Part shown: positions 47,453 through 55,492 of the stretch, piece by piece
Position numbering within the stretch: position 1 is the first letter of the stretch
Layout: each line of letters opens with the position of its first letter
NCBI GenBank assembly: GCA_040752975.1
Contig: JBFMHF010000001.1
Coordinates: 73,750-137,749 of the forward strand
From: JADLDB01 sp040752975
GTDB lineage: Bacteria; Myxococcota; Myxococcia; Myxococcales; Myxococcaceae
Direction of reading: 5' to 3'
DNA: 64,000 bases
Translations under genes and position numbers: made by a program
The notes under the pieces: model-generated
The model's database searches: none
Seen by the model: the letters and a program-made list of their open reading frames with translations, nothing else
What the model was told of the DNA's origin: nothing

Positions 47453-48085
47453 ATGATCCGGACCATTTCGTGGGTTGCGGTGCTGCTCCCCTCGCTGGCC
47501 CTCGCAGACGGCAAGTTCTCGAAGCTGGCCGAGCAGGGCCACGACCTCTACGCCACGCTGTCCACCACCAAGGGAGAGATCGTCGTGCGCCTCTTCCCGA
47601 AGGACGCACCGAAGACGGTGCTGAACTTCGTCGGCCTGGCGGCCGGTGAGCGCCAGTACATCGGCGTCGACGGCAAGCCGCGTCAGAAGCCGTTCTACGA
47701 CGGCACCATCTTCCACCGTTGCATCGAAGGCTTCATGATCCAGGGCGGCGACCCCACCGGCACCGGCCGCGGTGGGCCCGGCTACAAGTTCGAGGACGAG
47801 TTCCAATCGGGGCGCGCCTTCGACAAGCCCGGCCTGTTGGCCATGGCCAACTCCGGGCCCAATACCAACGGCTCCCAGTTCTTCATCACCACCTCCACGC
47901 CCACCACTCTGAACAACCGGCACACGATCTTCGGCGAGGTGATCTCCGGGTACGAGGTGGTGGTCGCGATCTCCAAGCTGGGGAACACGCCGACCAACCG
48001 GCCTGCGAAGGACGTGGTGATCAACAAGGTGACGATCTCCGAGACGCCACCCCCGGTGAAGGCGAAGAAGAAGGGAGGGCCGTGA
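47453..48085 (+). CDS. Periplasmic cyclophilin-type peptidyl-prolyl isomerase
   Basis: 210 residues with a cleavable signal peptide (MIRTISWVAVLLPSLALADG). The cyclophilin core contains FHRCIEGFMIQGGDP and GSQFFITTS. A Lys/Pro tail ends the protein (VKAKKKGGP). First of three neighbouring cyclophilins, here directed to the periplasm. The next gene starts one base after its stop. Confidence 0.92.
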   Translation: MIRTISWVAVLLPSLALADGKFSKLAEQGHDLYATLSTTKGEIVVRLFPKDAPKTVLNFVGLAAGERQYIGVDGKPRQKPFYDGTIFHRCIEGFMIQGGDPTGTGRGGPGYKFEDEFQSGRAFDKPGLLAMANSGPNTNGSQFFITTSTPTTLNNRHTIFGEVISGYEVVVAISKLGNTPTNRPAKDVVINKVTISETPPPVKAKKKGGP

Positions 48086-48086
48086 C

Positions 48087-48731
48087 ATGAGGCGCGCGAC
48101 GATCCTCACGCTGGCGCTCGTGGCGGTGGCGGGCTGCAAGAAGGAAGGCGCCGGCCCGGGCGGCGCCGTGCAGGCGGAGGGCCCATGGACGACGAAGGCC
48201 GCGTCGGGGCAGGAGCTCTACGCCACCATCGTCACCAACATGGGCGCGGTGACAGTGAAGCTGTACTCGAAGGATGCGCCCAAGACGGTGCGCAACTTCG
48301 TGGGCCTGGCCACCGGCGAGCGAGACTGGCGCAACCCCGCGACCGGCGAGTTGAAGAAGGGTGTGCCGCTGTACGCGGGCACGATCTTCCACCGCGTCAT
48401 CGACGGCTTCATGATCCAGGGCGGCGATCCGCTCGGCACGGGCATCGGCGATCCCGGCTACCGCTTCGAGGACGAGGTGCAGTCCGGCAAGACGTTCGAC
48501 CGGGTGGGCCTGCTGGCGATGGCCAACTCCGGCCCCAACACCAACGGTTCGCAGTTCTTCATCACCACGTCCACGCCGCAGCACCTCAACGGCAAGCACA
48601 CCATCTTCGGAGAGGTGGTGAAGGGGTACGAGGTGGTGGAGGCGATCAGCAAGGTGCCGAGGGGCCCGATGGATCGGCCCATCCAGCCGGTGAAGATCGA
48701 GAAGATCGAGTTGTCGGAGAAGGCGCCGTAA
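48087..48731 (+). CDS. Lipoprotein cyclophilin-type peptidyl-prolyl isomerase
   Basis: 214 residues with a lipoprotein signal (LVAVAGC), so it should be membrane-anchored. The isomerase core has FHRVIDGFMIQGGDP and NTNGSQFFITTSTP. The core is very similar to the flanking copies, with a changed N-terminus. Second member of the tandem trio. Confidence 0.92.
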   Translation: MRRATILTLALVAVAGCKKEGAGPGGAVQAEGPWTTKAASGQELYATIVTNMGAVTVKLYSKDAPKTVRNFVGLATGERDWRNPATGELKKGVPLYAGTIFHRVIDGFMIQGGDPLGTGIGDPGYRFEDEVQSGKTFDRVGLLAMANSGPNTNGSQFFITTSTPQHLNGKHTIFGEVVKGYEVVEAISKVPRGPMDRPIQPVKIEKIELSEKAP

Positions 48732-48759
48732 CCCTCGCAGCACCTGGAGCGAAGCGATC

Positions 48760-49311
48760 ATGGGAATGATGGAGGAGGCCCGCGCGGGCCATGACCTGTA
48801 CGCGAAGTTCGAGACCACCGAGGGCACGATCGTCGTGAGGCTGTTCGCCAAGGACGCGCCGAAGACGGTGGAGAACTTCGTGGGCCTGGCCACCGGCGAG
48901 CGGGAATGGACGCACCCGGGAACGGGCGAGAAGCAGAAGGGCGTGCCGCTGTACGACGGCACCATCTTCCACCGCTGCATCAAGGACTTCATGGTGCAGG
49001 GCGGCGATCCGCTGGGCCGGGGCACCGGCGGGCCGGGCTACAAGTTCGAAGACGAGTTCCAGTCGGGGCGGCGCTTCGACAAGCCCGGCCTGCTGGCGAT
49101 GGCCAACGCCGGGCCGGGCACCAACGGCTCCCAGTTCTTCATCACCGTGACCCCCACCACCTGGCTCAACAACAAGCACACCATCTTCGGAGAGGTGATC
49201 TCGGGGCAGGAGGTCGTGGATCGCGTCGCCAACGTGATCCCCAAGGGGCCCGGAGATCGCCCCAAGACGGACGTCGTGCTGAAGAAGCTGACCATCTCGA
49301 AGACGGCCTGA
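48760..49311 (+). CDS. Cytoplasmic cyclophilin-type peptidyl-prolyl isomerase
   Basis: 183 residues with no signal peptide (MGMMEEARAGHDLYAKF), so cytoplasmic. Core FHRCIKDFMVQGGDPLGRG and TNGSQFFITVTP. Third copy, giving one isomerase each for cytoplasm, periplasm and a membrane. It starts 28 bases after the second gene and is followed by era. Confidence 0.92.
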   Translation: MGMMEEARAGHDLYAKFETTEGTIVVRLFAKDAPKTVENFVGLATGEREWTHPGTGEKQKGVPLYDGTIFHRCIKDFMVQGGDPLGRGTGGPGYKFEDEFQSGRRFDKPGLLAMANAGPGTNGSQFFITVTPTTWLNNKHTIFGEVISGQEVVDRVANVIPKGPGDRPKTDVVLKKLTISKTA

Positions 49312-49348
49312 CGGCGTCACCTCACCGGGCAGTCGGAGCACCTTCCCC

Positions 49349-50362
49349 ATGCGCAGTGGATTCGCCGCGTTGATTGGCCGGCCCAACGTGGGGAAGAGCA
49401 CGCTCCTCAACCGCCTGCTGGGCGAGAAGGTGGCCATCGTCTCGCCCAAGCCGCAGACGACGCGCACGCGCATCCTCGGGGTGGTGACGCGCCCCGAGGG
49501 GCAGGTGGCCTTCTTCGACACGCCCGGCGTGCACCAGGCCAAAGGCGCGCTCAACAAGCTGATGGTCGACGTGGCGCTCACCGCCGCGAAGGAATGCGAC
49601 TTGGTGCTCTTCCTCGTCGAGGCCGAGGGCCAGAAGGAAGACGTCGCGCCCACCGTGAGCCCAGGCAACCGCTTCGTCCTGGAGAAGCTCAAGAAGCTGG
49701 GCAAGCCGGTGGTGCTGGTGATCACGAAGATCGACACGGTGAAGAAGCCGCTGCTGCTCCCGATGATCGACCTCTACCGGAAGGAGTTCCCCTTCGCGTC
49801 GGTGATGCCGGTGAGCGCGCGCCACGACGAGGGCCTCGACGAGCTGTTCAAGGTGGTGCTGGAGCAGCTCCCAGGCCAGGAGTTGATCTTCCCGCCGGAC
49901 ATGTTCACCGATCAGGCCGAGCGGGTGCTGGTGGCCGAGTACGTGCGCGAGCAGGTGCTGCGTCACTGTCGCCAGGAGATCCCGTACTCCGCCGCGGTGG
50001 TGGTGGAGGTCTTCGACGAGGCCGAGCGCTACACGCCTCCGCCGAAGGGCCGTGAGAAGAAGCCGGCGAAGGGAAAGGGAGCGAAGGTGGGCAGCGAGGG
50101 CGCGGAGCCCAGCCCCAGGCGCCCCGAGCTCACCGGCCTGGTGCGGATCCACGCCAACATCTTCGTCGAGCGCGACTCGCAGAAGGCCATCGTCATCGGC
50201 AAGCGCGGGCAGATGCTGAAGACGATCGGCACCGACGCGCGGCAGGCCATCGAGCGGCTGCTCGGCTGTCACGTCTTCCTCTCGTTGCAGGTGAAGGTGG
50301 AGCCGCGCTGGAGCGAGCGCCAGGACGCGCTGCGCAAGCTGGGCTACGGGCTGGTGTCATGA
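49349..50362 (+). CDS. era: Ribosome-assembly GTPase Era with an insertion before its KH core
   Basis: GTPase for 30S ribosome maturation that binds the 3' end of 16S rRNA. The G domain has GRPNVGKS (10-17), DTPGVH and TKID. The KH domain has the GKRG loop at 284-287. A charged Lys/Pro/Gly-rich insertion of about 35 residues lies at about 228-262, between the GTPase-proximal part and HANIFVERDSQ. It has 337 residues against 301 in E. coli. Its stop overlaps der (ATGA). Confidence 0.94.
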   Translation: MRSGFAALIGRPNVGKSTLLNRLLGEKVAIVSPKPQTTRTRILGVVTRPEGQVAFFDTPGVHQAKGALNKLMVDVALTAAKECDLVLFLVEAEGQKEDVAPTVSPGNRFVLEKLKKLGKPVVLVITKIDTVKKPLLLPMIDLYRKEFPFASVMPVSARHDEGLDELFKVVLEQLPGQELIFPPDMFTDQAERVLVAEYVREQVLRHCRQEIPYSAAVVVEVFDEAERYTPPPKGREKKPAKGKGAKVGSEGAEPSPRRPELTGLVRIHANIFVERDSQKAIVIGKRGQMLKTIGTDARQAIERLLGCHVFLSLQVKVEPRWSERQDALRKLGYGLVS

Positions 50363-51825
50363 CGCGCCGTCCGTTGGTCGCGATCGTCGGCCGTCCCAAC
50401 GTGGGCAAGTCGACGCTCTTCAACCGCCTGGCGCGGCGGCGCAGGGCCATCGTCGAGAACACCCCCGGCGTCACGCGCGATCGCCACTTCGCCGACGTCG
50501 AGCTGGACGGACGAGCGGTGACGCTGGTGGACACCGGCGGCTTCGTGCCCGACACGAAGGAGGATCCACTCGCCCACCTGGTGCGGCAGCAGGCCCAGGC
50601 TGCGGTGGAGGCCTGCGAGGTGGTCGTCTTCGTCTGTGACGGCAAGGCAGGCGTCACGGCCGGCGACGAAGAGGTGGCGCGCTACCTGAGGAAGCAGACG
50701 CGGCCCCTCGTCCTCGTGGTGAACAAGTGCGACAGCCACCGGGACGCAGACGCCGTCGCCGCCGAGTTCCACCGCCTGGGGCTGGGCGAGCCCGTGCCCG
50801 TCTCGGCCGAGCACGGCGAGAACATCTCCGCCCTGGTCGACCGGGTGACTGGCGCCCTGGCGTCGCACGGCCCGGGGGAGGAGCAGGCAGACGCCACCGA
50901 GGCAGGAGCCGAGGCGCCCCGCGAGGCCCCCGATCGTCCGCTGCGCGTCGCCATCGTCGGCCGGCCCAACGTGGGCAAGTCCACCCTGGTCAACGCGCTG
51001 CTGGGCGAGGAGCGGGTGATCGTCAGCCCCCTCGCAGGCACCACGCGGGATCCCATCGACACCGAGCTGACCTGGAAGGGCAAGCGCATCACGCTCACCG
51101 ACACGGCGGGCATCCGGAAGAAGTCCGCGGTGATCCACCAGGTGGAGCACTTCGCGGTGCTGGGCGCCGTGCGCGCCATCGAGGACTCGGACGTGGCGGT
51201 GCTGGTCCTCGACGCCACCGAGGCCGCCGTCGATCAGGATCTCAAGATCGCCGCGATGGCCGAGGAGAAGGGCCGCGCGCTGATCGTCTGCGTGAACAAG
51301 TGGGATCTCGTGCGCGGGAAGAAGCGGGAAGAGGAGTTCCGGGCCGAGCTCAAGTGGTACCTGAAGTGGGTCGCCTGGGCGCCGATGATCTTCGTGACGG
51401 CGAAGACGGGCGAGCGGGTGGGGCGGATCCTCGACGTGGCGCTCGAGCTGGCCGAGCAGCAGTACTTCCGCGCGCCGACGCCGCGCCTCAACAAGCTCCT
51501 CGAGCACGTCACCAGCGAGCACCCCCTGCCGGTGGTGAAGGGGCGTCAGCTGCGGCTCTACTACGTGGCCCAGGTGGGGAGCGCCCCGCCGGCCTTCGCC
51601 TTCATCTGCAACACCCCGGACGGCGCGCCGGATCGCTACGCGCGGTATGTCGCCAACCACCTCCGCGAGGTCTTCGGCCTCAAGGTGCCGATCCGCCTCT
51701 TCTGGCGCGAGCGGCCGGGCCAGAAGCAGCGGGACGAGCGGGCGAAGCGCTTCGTGGCGCGCGAGGAGAGCAAGCGCCAGAAGCTCAAGAAACGTCAGCG
51801 CCGCCGCCGCCAAACCCTCGATTGA
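50359..51825 (+). CDS. der: Tandem-domain ribosome GTPase Der (EngA)
   Basis: Double GTPase needed for 50S ribosome maturation. First P-loop GRPNVGKST at 11-19 and a second at about 199-207, each followed by DTGGF/DTAGIRKKS and NKCD/NKWD. The C-terminal KH-like domain follows (YRAPTPRLNKLLEHV). It has 488 residues, as usual. Translationally coupled to era by a four-base overlap, giving an RNA-GTPase pair. Confidence 0.96.
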   Translation: MTRRPLVAIVGRPNVGKSTLFNRLARRRRAIVENTPGVTRDRHFADVELDGRAVTLVDTGGFVPDTKEDPLAHLVRQQAQAAVEACEVVVFVCDGKAGVTAGDEEVARYLRKQTRPLVLVVNKCDSHRDADAVAAEFHRLGLGEPVPVSAEHGENISALVDRVTGALASHGPGEEQADATEAGAEAPREAPDRPLRVAIVGRPNVGKSTLVNALLGEERVIVSPLAGTTRDPIDTELTWKGKRITLTDTAGIRKKSAVIHQVEHFAVLGAVRAIEDSDVAVLVLDATEAAVDQDLKIAAMAEEKGRALIVCVNKWDLVRGKKREEEFRAELKWYLKWVAWAPMIFVTAKTGERVGRILDVALELAEQQYFRAPTPRLNKLLEHVTSEHPLPVVKGRQLRLYYVAQVGSAPPAFAFICNTPDGAPDRYARYVANHLREVFGLKVPIRLFWRERPGQKQRDERAKRFVAREESKRQKLKKRQRRRRQTLD

Positions 51826-51860
51826 CTAAAGGGAAGCCCCACCCTAGACACCGCCGCGCG

Positions 51861-52652
51861 ATGAGCTTCAAGCAAGAGCAGAAAGAGCTGAGGAAGCCGG
51901 ACGAGCTGCAGAAGTTGGGGCAGCAGGCGCTGCCGTGGATGGAGACCCACGGCCGATTGGTGGTCGGCATCGTGGTGGGCGTGGCCGCCCTGGGCCTCGG
52001 CGGGACGCTGGTGAACTCGTACCTCGCGCGCCAGGAGAAGGCGGCCGCGTACGAGTTCGCCTCCGCGCTGCGCGTGCTGGAGCGCGAGGTGAACGCCAAC
52101 CCCGTCGAGCCCAAGGCAGGCCAGGAGCCGGCGTTCAAGACGGAGGCCGAGAAGGACCAGGCGCTCATCGACGCCCTCACCAGCTTTCGGAAGAAGAACG
52201 CCGGCCGCGCCGCCGCGCTCAACGCGGCGCTCCCGCTGGCGCAGGCGTTGATCCGGCAGGGCAAGACGGCCGAGGCCATGCCGCTCCTGGACGAGTACCT
52301 CAAGGGGGCCGATCCGGCGGATCCGTTGCGGCCTGCGGCCCTCGAGGCGCGCGGCTACGTGCTGGAGACCGAGAAGAAGTACGACGAGGCGTTGGCTGCC
52401 TTCGACGCGCTGGCCAGGGAGAACAAGACGGACTTCATGAAGGGCATGGGCCTCTACCACCGCGCTCGCATGCTGTTGCTCAAGGGTGACACCGCGGGCG
52501 GCGCCAAACAGCTGGCCGAGATCGAGGCCGCGGCCCCGGGGAGCGCAGCGGCCAGGCTCGCGAAGGAGCGGATCGCGCTGCTCACCGCGCAGGGGGTGGC
52601 GGTGCCTGCGCCTCTTCCTCCCGCTCCCGCCGCGATCGACGCAGGGACCTGA
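51861..52652 (+). CDS. YfgM-like TPR membrane protein
   Basis: 263 residues. A short cytoplasmic part, one membrane segment at about 34-52 (LVVGIVVGVAALGLGGTLV), then a periplasmic TPR-like helical region (LNAALPLAQALIRQGKTAEAMPLLDEYL). This is the topology of YfgM, an ancillary Sec translocon subunit that bridges to periplasmic chaperones. Position between der and bamB echoes the yfgM-bamB-der cluster of other proteobacteria. Family level only. Confidence 0.8.
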   Translation: MSFKQEQKELRKPDELQKLGQQALPWMETHGRLVVGIVVGVAALGLGGTLVNSYLARQEKAAAYEFASALRVLEREVNANPVEPKAGQEPAFKTEAEKDQALIDALTSFRKKNAGRAAALNAALPLAQALIRQGKTAEAMPLLDEYLKGADPADPLRPAALEARGYVLETEKKYDEALAAFDALARENKTDFMKGMGLYHRARMLLLKGDTAGGAKQLAEIEAAAPGSAAARLAKERIALLTAQGVAVPAPLPPAPAAIDAGT

Positions 52653-52660
52653 GGCAGCGC

Positions 52661-53848
52661 TTGCGGCGCCTCTTCGCGATCCTCGCGTGCGGCGTGGCCC
52701 TCGGCGGGTGCAAGGCCATTCCCCTCAACGAGGACCCCACCGTGCCTCGCCGCCAGGCGCACGTCAGCTACCCGGCGATCTACGAGGTCAGTTGGTGGAC
52801 ATCGCTGGTGAAGGTGGGGCTGCTCGAGCACAAGCCGCTCGAGCCCGCGTCTCCGGCGGTCGATCCCGACACCGAGAGGATCATCGTCACCACGCGCGAC
52901 GGCTTCATCCGCTGCCTGTCCCCCGAGGACGGGCACGTCGAGTGGCAGAAGAAGACGCCCAACCGCTTTCGCGCCGGAGCGACCGTCTCCTCGGGAGTGG
53001 CCTTCGTCGCAGGCGGCGACGGGGTGCTCTACGCCCTGCGCGTGCTGTCGGGCGACGAGGTGTGGAAGTACGACGCCAAAGAAGAGCTGGTGACGGCGCC
53101 GACGGTGGCCGACGGCGTGGTGGTCGTCACGTCTCAGGCGGACACCGTGTACGCGGTGGACGAGGCCACCGGGGTCTGGAAGTGGCAGTACCGACGCGAC
53201 ACGCCCTCCGGCTTCTCGGTGCGCGGCGCAGCACGTCCCACCGTGGCTGACGGGTTGGTCTTCACGGGTTTCGCCGACGGGACGCTGGTGGCGCTGGGGC
53301 TGGACGACGGAGTGCCCCGCTGGGAGCGGAAGATCTCCGTCACCGGCGGCACCCAGTTCCTCGACGTGGACACCCAGCCCATCGTCGCCGACGGGCGCGT
53401 CTTCGTGGCCAGCTACGCCGATGGGGTGGCGGCGGTGGACGCGAAGACGGGAGATCTGGAGTGGACCAGCGCGAAGCTCGGCGTCACCGCCATGGTGCTG
53501 CGCGGGCGCACCCTGTTCTGCGTGGGGGACGGCACGCTGAGCGCGGTGGAGACGGGGCAGGGCCGGGTCCTCTGGACGCTCGATCTTTCCGACAAGAACA
53601 ACAAGGGCAAGGGAGCCAACGCCGGCGTCTCTTTGACGGTGGCGCGCGGCTATGTCGTGGTGCCCACCGCCACGTCGCTGGCCTTCGTCGACGCGTCGGC
53701 GGGCCGGGTGCGAGCCATGTGGAACCCTGGACGCGGCGTGATGGCGGCCCCCACCGCGTTCGCCTCGGGGAAGCACGGCGCGCGGCTGTACGTCCTGTCC
53801 AACCTGGGCTCGGTCTTCGCGCTGCAACTGTCCGGCACCGGCGGCTGA
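52661..53848 (+). CDS. bamB: Outer-membrane assembly lipoprotein BamB
   Basis: Beta-propeller subunit of the BAM complex that inserts outer-membrane proteins. A lipoprotein signal (VALGGC) starts the 395-residue protein and PQQ-like propeller repeats fill the rest (TVADGVVVVTSQADTVYAVDEATG, TGDLEWTSAKLG). The start is TTG at 52661. Downstream of der and the YfgM-like gene, matching the conserved yfgM-bamB-der cluster in changed order. Confidence 0.9.
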   Translation: MRRLFAILACGVALGGCKAIPLNEDPTVPRRQAHVSYPAIYEVSWWTSLVKVGLLEHKPLEPASPAVDPDTERIIVTTRDGFIRCLSPEDGHVEWQKKTPNRFRAGATVSSGVAFVAGGDGVLYALRVLSGDEVWKYDAKEELVTAPTVADGVVVVTSQADTVYAVDEATGVWKWQYRRDTPSGFSVRGAARPTVADGLVFTGFADGTLVALGLDDGVPRWERKISVTGGTQFLDVDTQPIVADGRVFVASYADGVAAVDAKTGDLEWTSAKLGVTAMVLRGRTLFCVGDGTLSAVETGQGRVLWTLDLSDKNNKGKGANAGVSLTVARGYVVVPTATSLAFVDASAGRVRAMWNPGRGVMAAPTAFASGKHGARLYVLSNLGSVFALQLSGTGG

Positions 53849-53889
53849 CAGCCTGACACGCCGCGGGTCGTCCATGGCATGGTGCGCCC

Positions 53890-54315
53890 GTGAAGCGCAT
53901 TCACGTCGTGGCGGCGTTGATCCCCGATCCGAAGGACGCGGGCCGGTACCTGGTGCAGCAGCGCCTGCCGGACAAGAGCCGCGCCAACCTCTGGGAGTTC
54001 CCGGGCGGGAAGGTGGAGCCCGGCGAGACCGAAGCGGCGGCGCTGAAGCGCGAGTGCCACGAAGAGCTGGCGGTGGAGCTCGAGGTGGGCTCCAGACTGT
54101 GGAGCACGGTGCACGCGTACCCGGATCTCGTGGTGGAGCTCGAGCTGTTGGCCGCGTGGATCGTCCGCGGGGAGCCGCAGCCGCTGGGGGCGCAGGCGAT
54201 TCGTTTCTGCACGCCGGCGGAGATGAAGGCGCTGCCCTTCTGCGAGGCTGATCTACCGCTGCTCGACGCGCTCGCCCGGGGCGAGCTGGGCTTGCCTGGA
54301 GCTGCGCCTCGGTGA
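53890..54315 (+). CDS. MutT-type Nudix hydrolase
   Basis: 141 residues. The Nudix box GGKVEPGETEAAALKRECHEEL has the expected G-x5-E-x7-RE-x2-EE spacing. RLPDKSRANLWEFPGGK and the C-terminal WLTPAEM-like CTPAEMKALPFCEADLPLL segment match the 8-oxo-dGTP hydrolase MutT group. GTG start at 53890. Substrate by family only. Confidence 0.85.
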   Translation: MKRIHVVAALIPDPKDAGRYLVQQRLPDKSRANLWEFPGGKVEPGETEAAALKRECHEELAVELEVGSRLWSTVHAYPDLVVELELLAAWIVRGEPQPLGAQAIRFCTPAEMKALPFCEADLPLLDALARGELGLPGAAPR

Positions 54316-54396
54316 CGGGACGCCACCGAGTTGGAGCGAGCGGGCCCAGGTTCGGCCTGGACGCGGAGTTCGGCGACCCGAGGACGAGTTGGCATG

Positions 54397-54426
54397 AGGT
54401 GAGTCCTGGTCACCTGGATTTCTTTT
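54397..54426 (+). terminator. Rho-independent-like terminator after the Nudix gene
   Basis: AGGTGA (54397-54402) pairs with TCACCT (54410-54415) over a seven-base loop, followed by a T-rich stretch (54418-54426). It reads in the direction of the Nudix gene and lies six bases before the end of the minus-strand regulator gene. Confidence 0.5.
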
Positions 54427-54431
54427 CGGCG

Positions 54432-55325
54432 CTACAGCAGCAAGCGGAACAGATCGACCCGGCCATCTGCGCCGACCTTTCGTAGCAGGTTCTGCTGGTG
54501 GTACTTGGCCGTTCGCGCGGTGATGCCGAGAACTCCGGCGGCTTCCTTCAGGGATCTTCCGAGGAGCAGCATCTGCAGCAGTTGCCGCTCCCGCTCGCTC
54601 AGCTTCGCTCGCGAGGACAGGTGATGCACCCGGGCCTCCACGAGTGCGGTGTAGGTTTCGGTCTCCACCGGGAAGGCCAGGACCGATGTGGTGTCCTGTG
54701 TCACGTTGCGAGCCACCAGGAGGTGCGCCCGGAAGTCGGGGGAAGGCGCCTGTACGACTCCATGGGCTTGTCCGCCCCGTCCGATGCCTTTCACCGGACA
54801 CCCGCGGCATTCGGCCGAGAGCCCAAACACCTTTCGGAAGCAGGGGGTGGGGTCCACGTCCACTTCCTGCTCGCCCTGCGGGGTGACGAGCCGCTTGAGC
54901 TGCCATGGGCCGTGCTCATTCGTCACGACCTCGTACAGCAGGCCCCCAGCGGGTATCAGTGGCGAAGACTGCCGACGCGGTACCAGATCCACCACTACGG
55001 CGAGGAGATACCGGGTAGGTTCGACACCGACGCAAGTCAGTTCCAACATCAGGTCCAATGGGAAGATCGACTCCACCACGCGCACGGTCACGCGGGTTCG
55101 GTCGCCGGTGATCGCGCGCTCTCTCGCACTCAGAAAGTGAGGACGGCTGTCGGGCGTGAGCCACTGTGCGGTGAAGTCCGCCCCGACTGTATGCCGCCCA
55201 TCACTCACCAGGTAGCGAAAGGCCTGGTTGGTGCGGATCACGCGACCTCGCTCGTCGAGGACCATCACCGGACGTCGTTCGCGCTCGAGGAGCTGGGGTC
55301 CAATGACTTCCCAATCGACGCTCAC
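54432..55325 (-). CDS. PAS-LuxR transcription regulator with a C-x10-C-x2-C motif
   Basis: 297 residues. An N-terminal PAS-like domain lies at about 6-115. A Cys motif C162-x10-C173-x2-C176 (in CFRKVFGLSAECRGCPV) sits in the middle region, a pattern often found next to PAS domains in sensors. The C-terminal LuxR-type helix-turn-helix is at 241-297 (LSERERQLLQMLLLGRSLKEAA). The GTG at 55325 starts just before the PAS domain; a TTG at 55382 would add a short Trp/Arg-rich lead. It is divergent from the seven-gene operon beginning 167 bases away. No receiver domain is present, so the signal likely acts through PAS or the cysteines (inference). Confidence 0.78.
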   Translation of the reverse strand: MSVDWEVIGPQLLERERRPVMVLDERGRVIRTNQAFRYLVSDGRHTVGADFTAQWLTPDSRPHFLSARERAITGDRTRVTVRVVESIFPLDLMLELTCVGVEPTRYLLAVVVDLVPRRQSSPLIPAGGLLYEVVTNEHGPWQLKRLVTPQGEQEVDVDPTPCFRKVFGLSAECRGCPVKGIGRGGQAHGVVQAPSPDFRAHLLVARNVTQDTTSVLAFPVETETYTALVEARVHHLSSRAKLSERERQLLQMLLLGRSLKEAAGVLGITARTAKYHQQNLLRKVGADGRVDLFRLLL

Positions 55326-55411
55326 GAAAGATGACTCCCAACTTCGGCGAGCCCATGCCGCCCACGCTCGATGGCGCGTCAATGAATGATCGCACGTGTG
55401 GGTAAACTTGG

Positions 55412-55442
55412 CCCCTGTCCAATGGGACGAGGGATCCCGTCC
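55412..55442. promoter_or_regulatory. Possible operator region between the regulator and the operon
   Basis: Repeated GTCC/GGAC half-sites form two overlapping dyads. The left is an imperfect nine-base inverted repeat with a four-base spacer (55412-55420 and 55425-55433). The right pairs GGACG (55425-55429) with CGTCC (55438-55442). They lie about midway between the two divergent starts. Binding by the LuxR-type protein is inference. Confidence 0.4.
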
Positions 55443-55492
55443 GCCGGGTCAGGTGACGATTCCTCGACTGCAGGCCGACACTTCGCTCCGTC

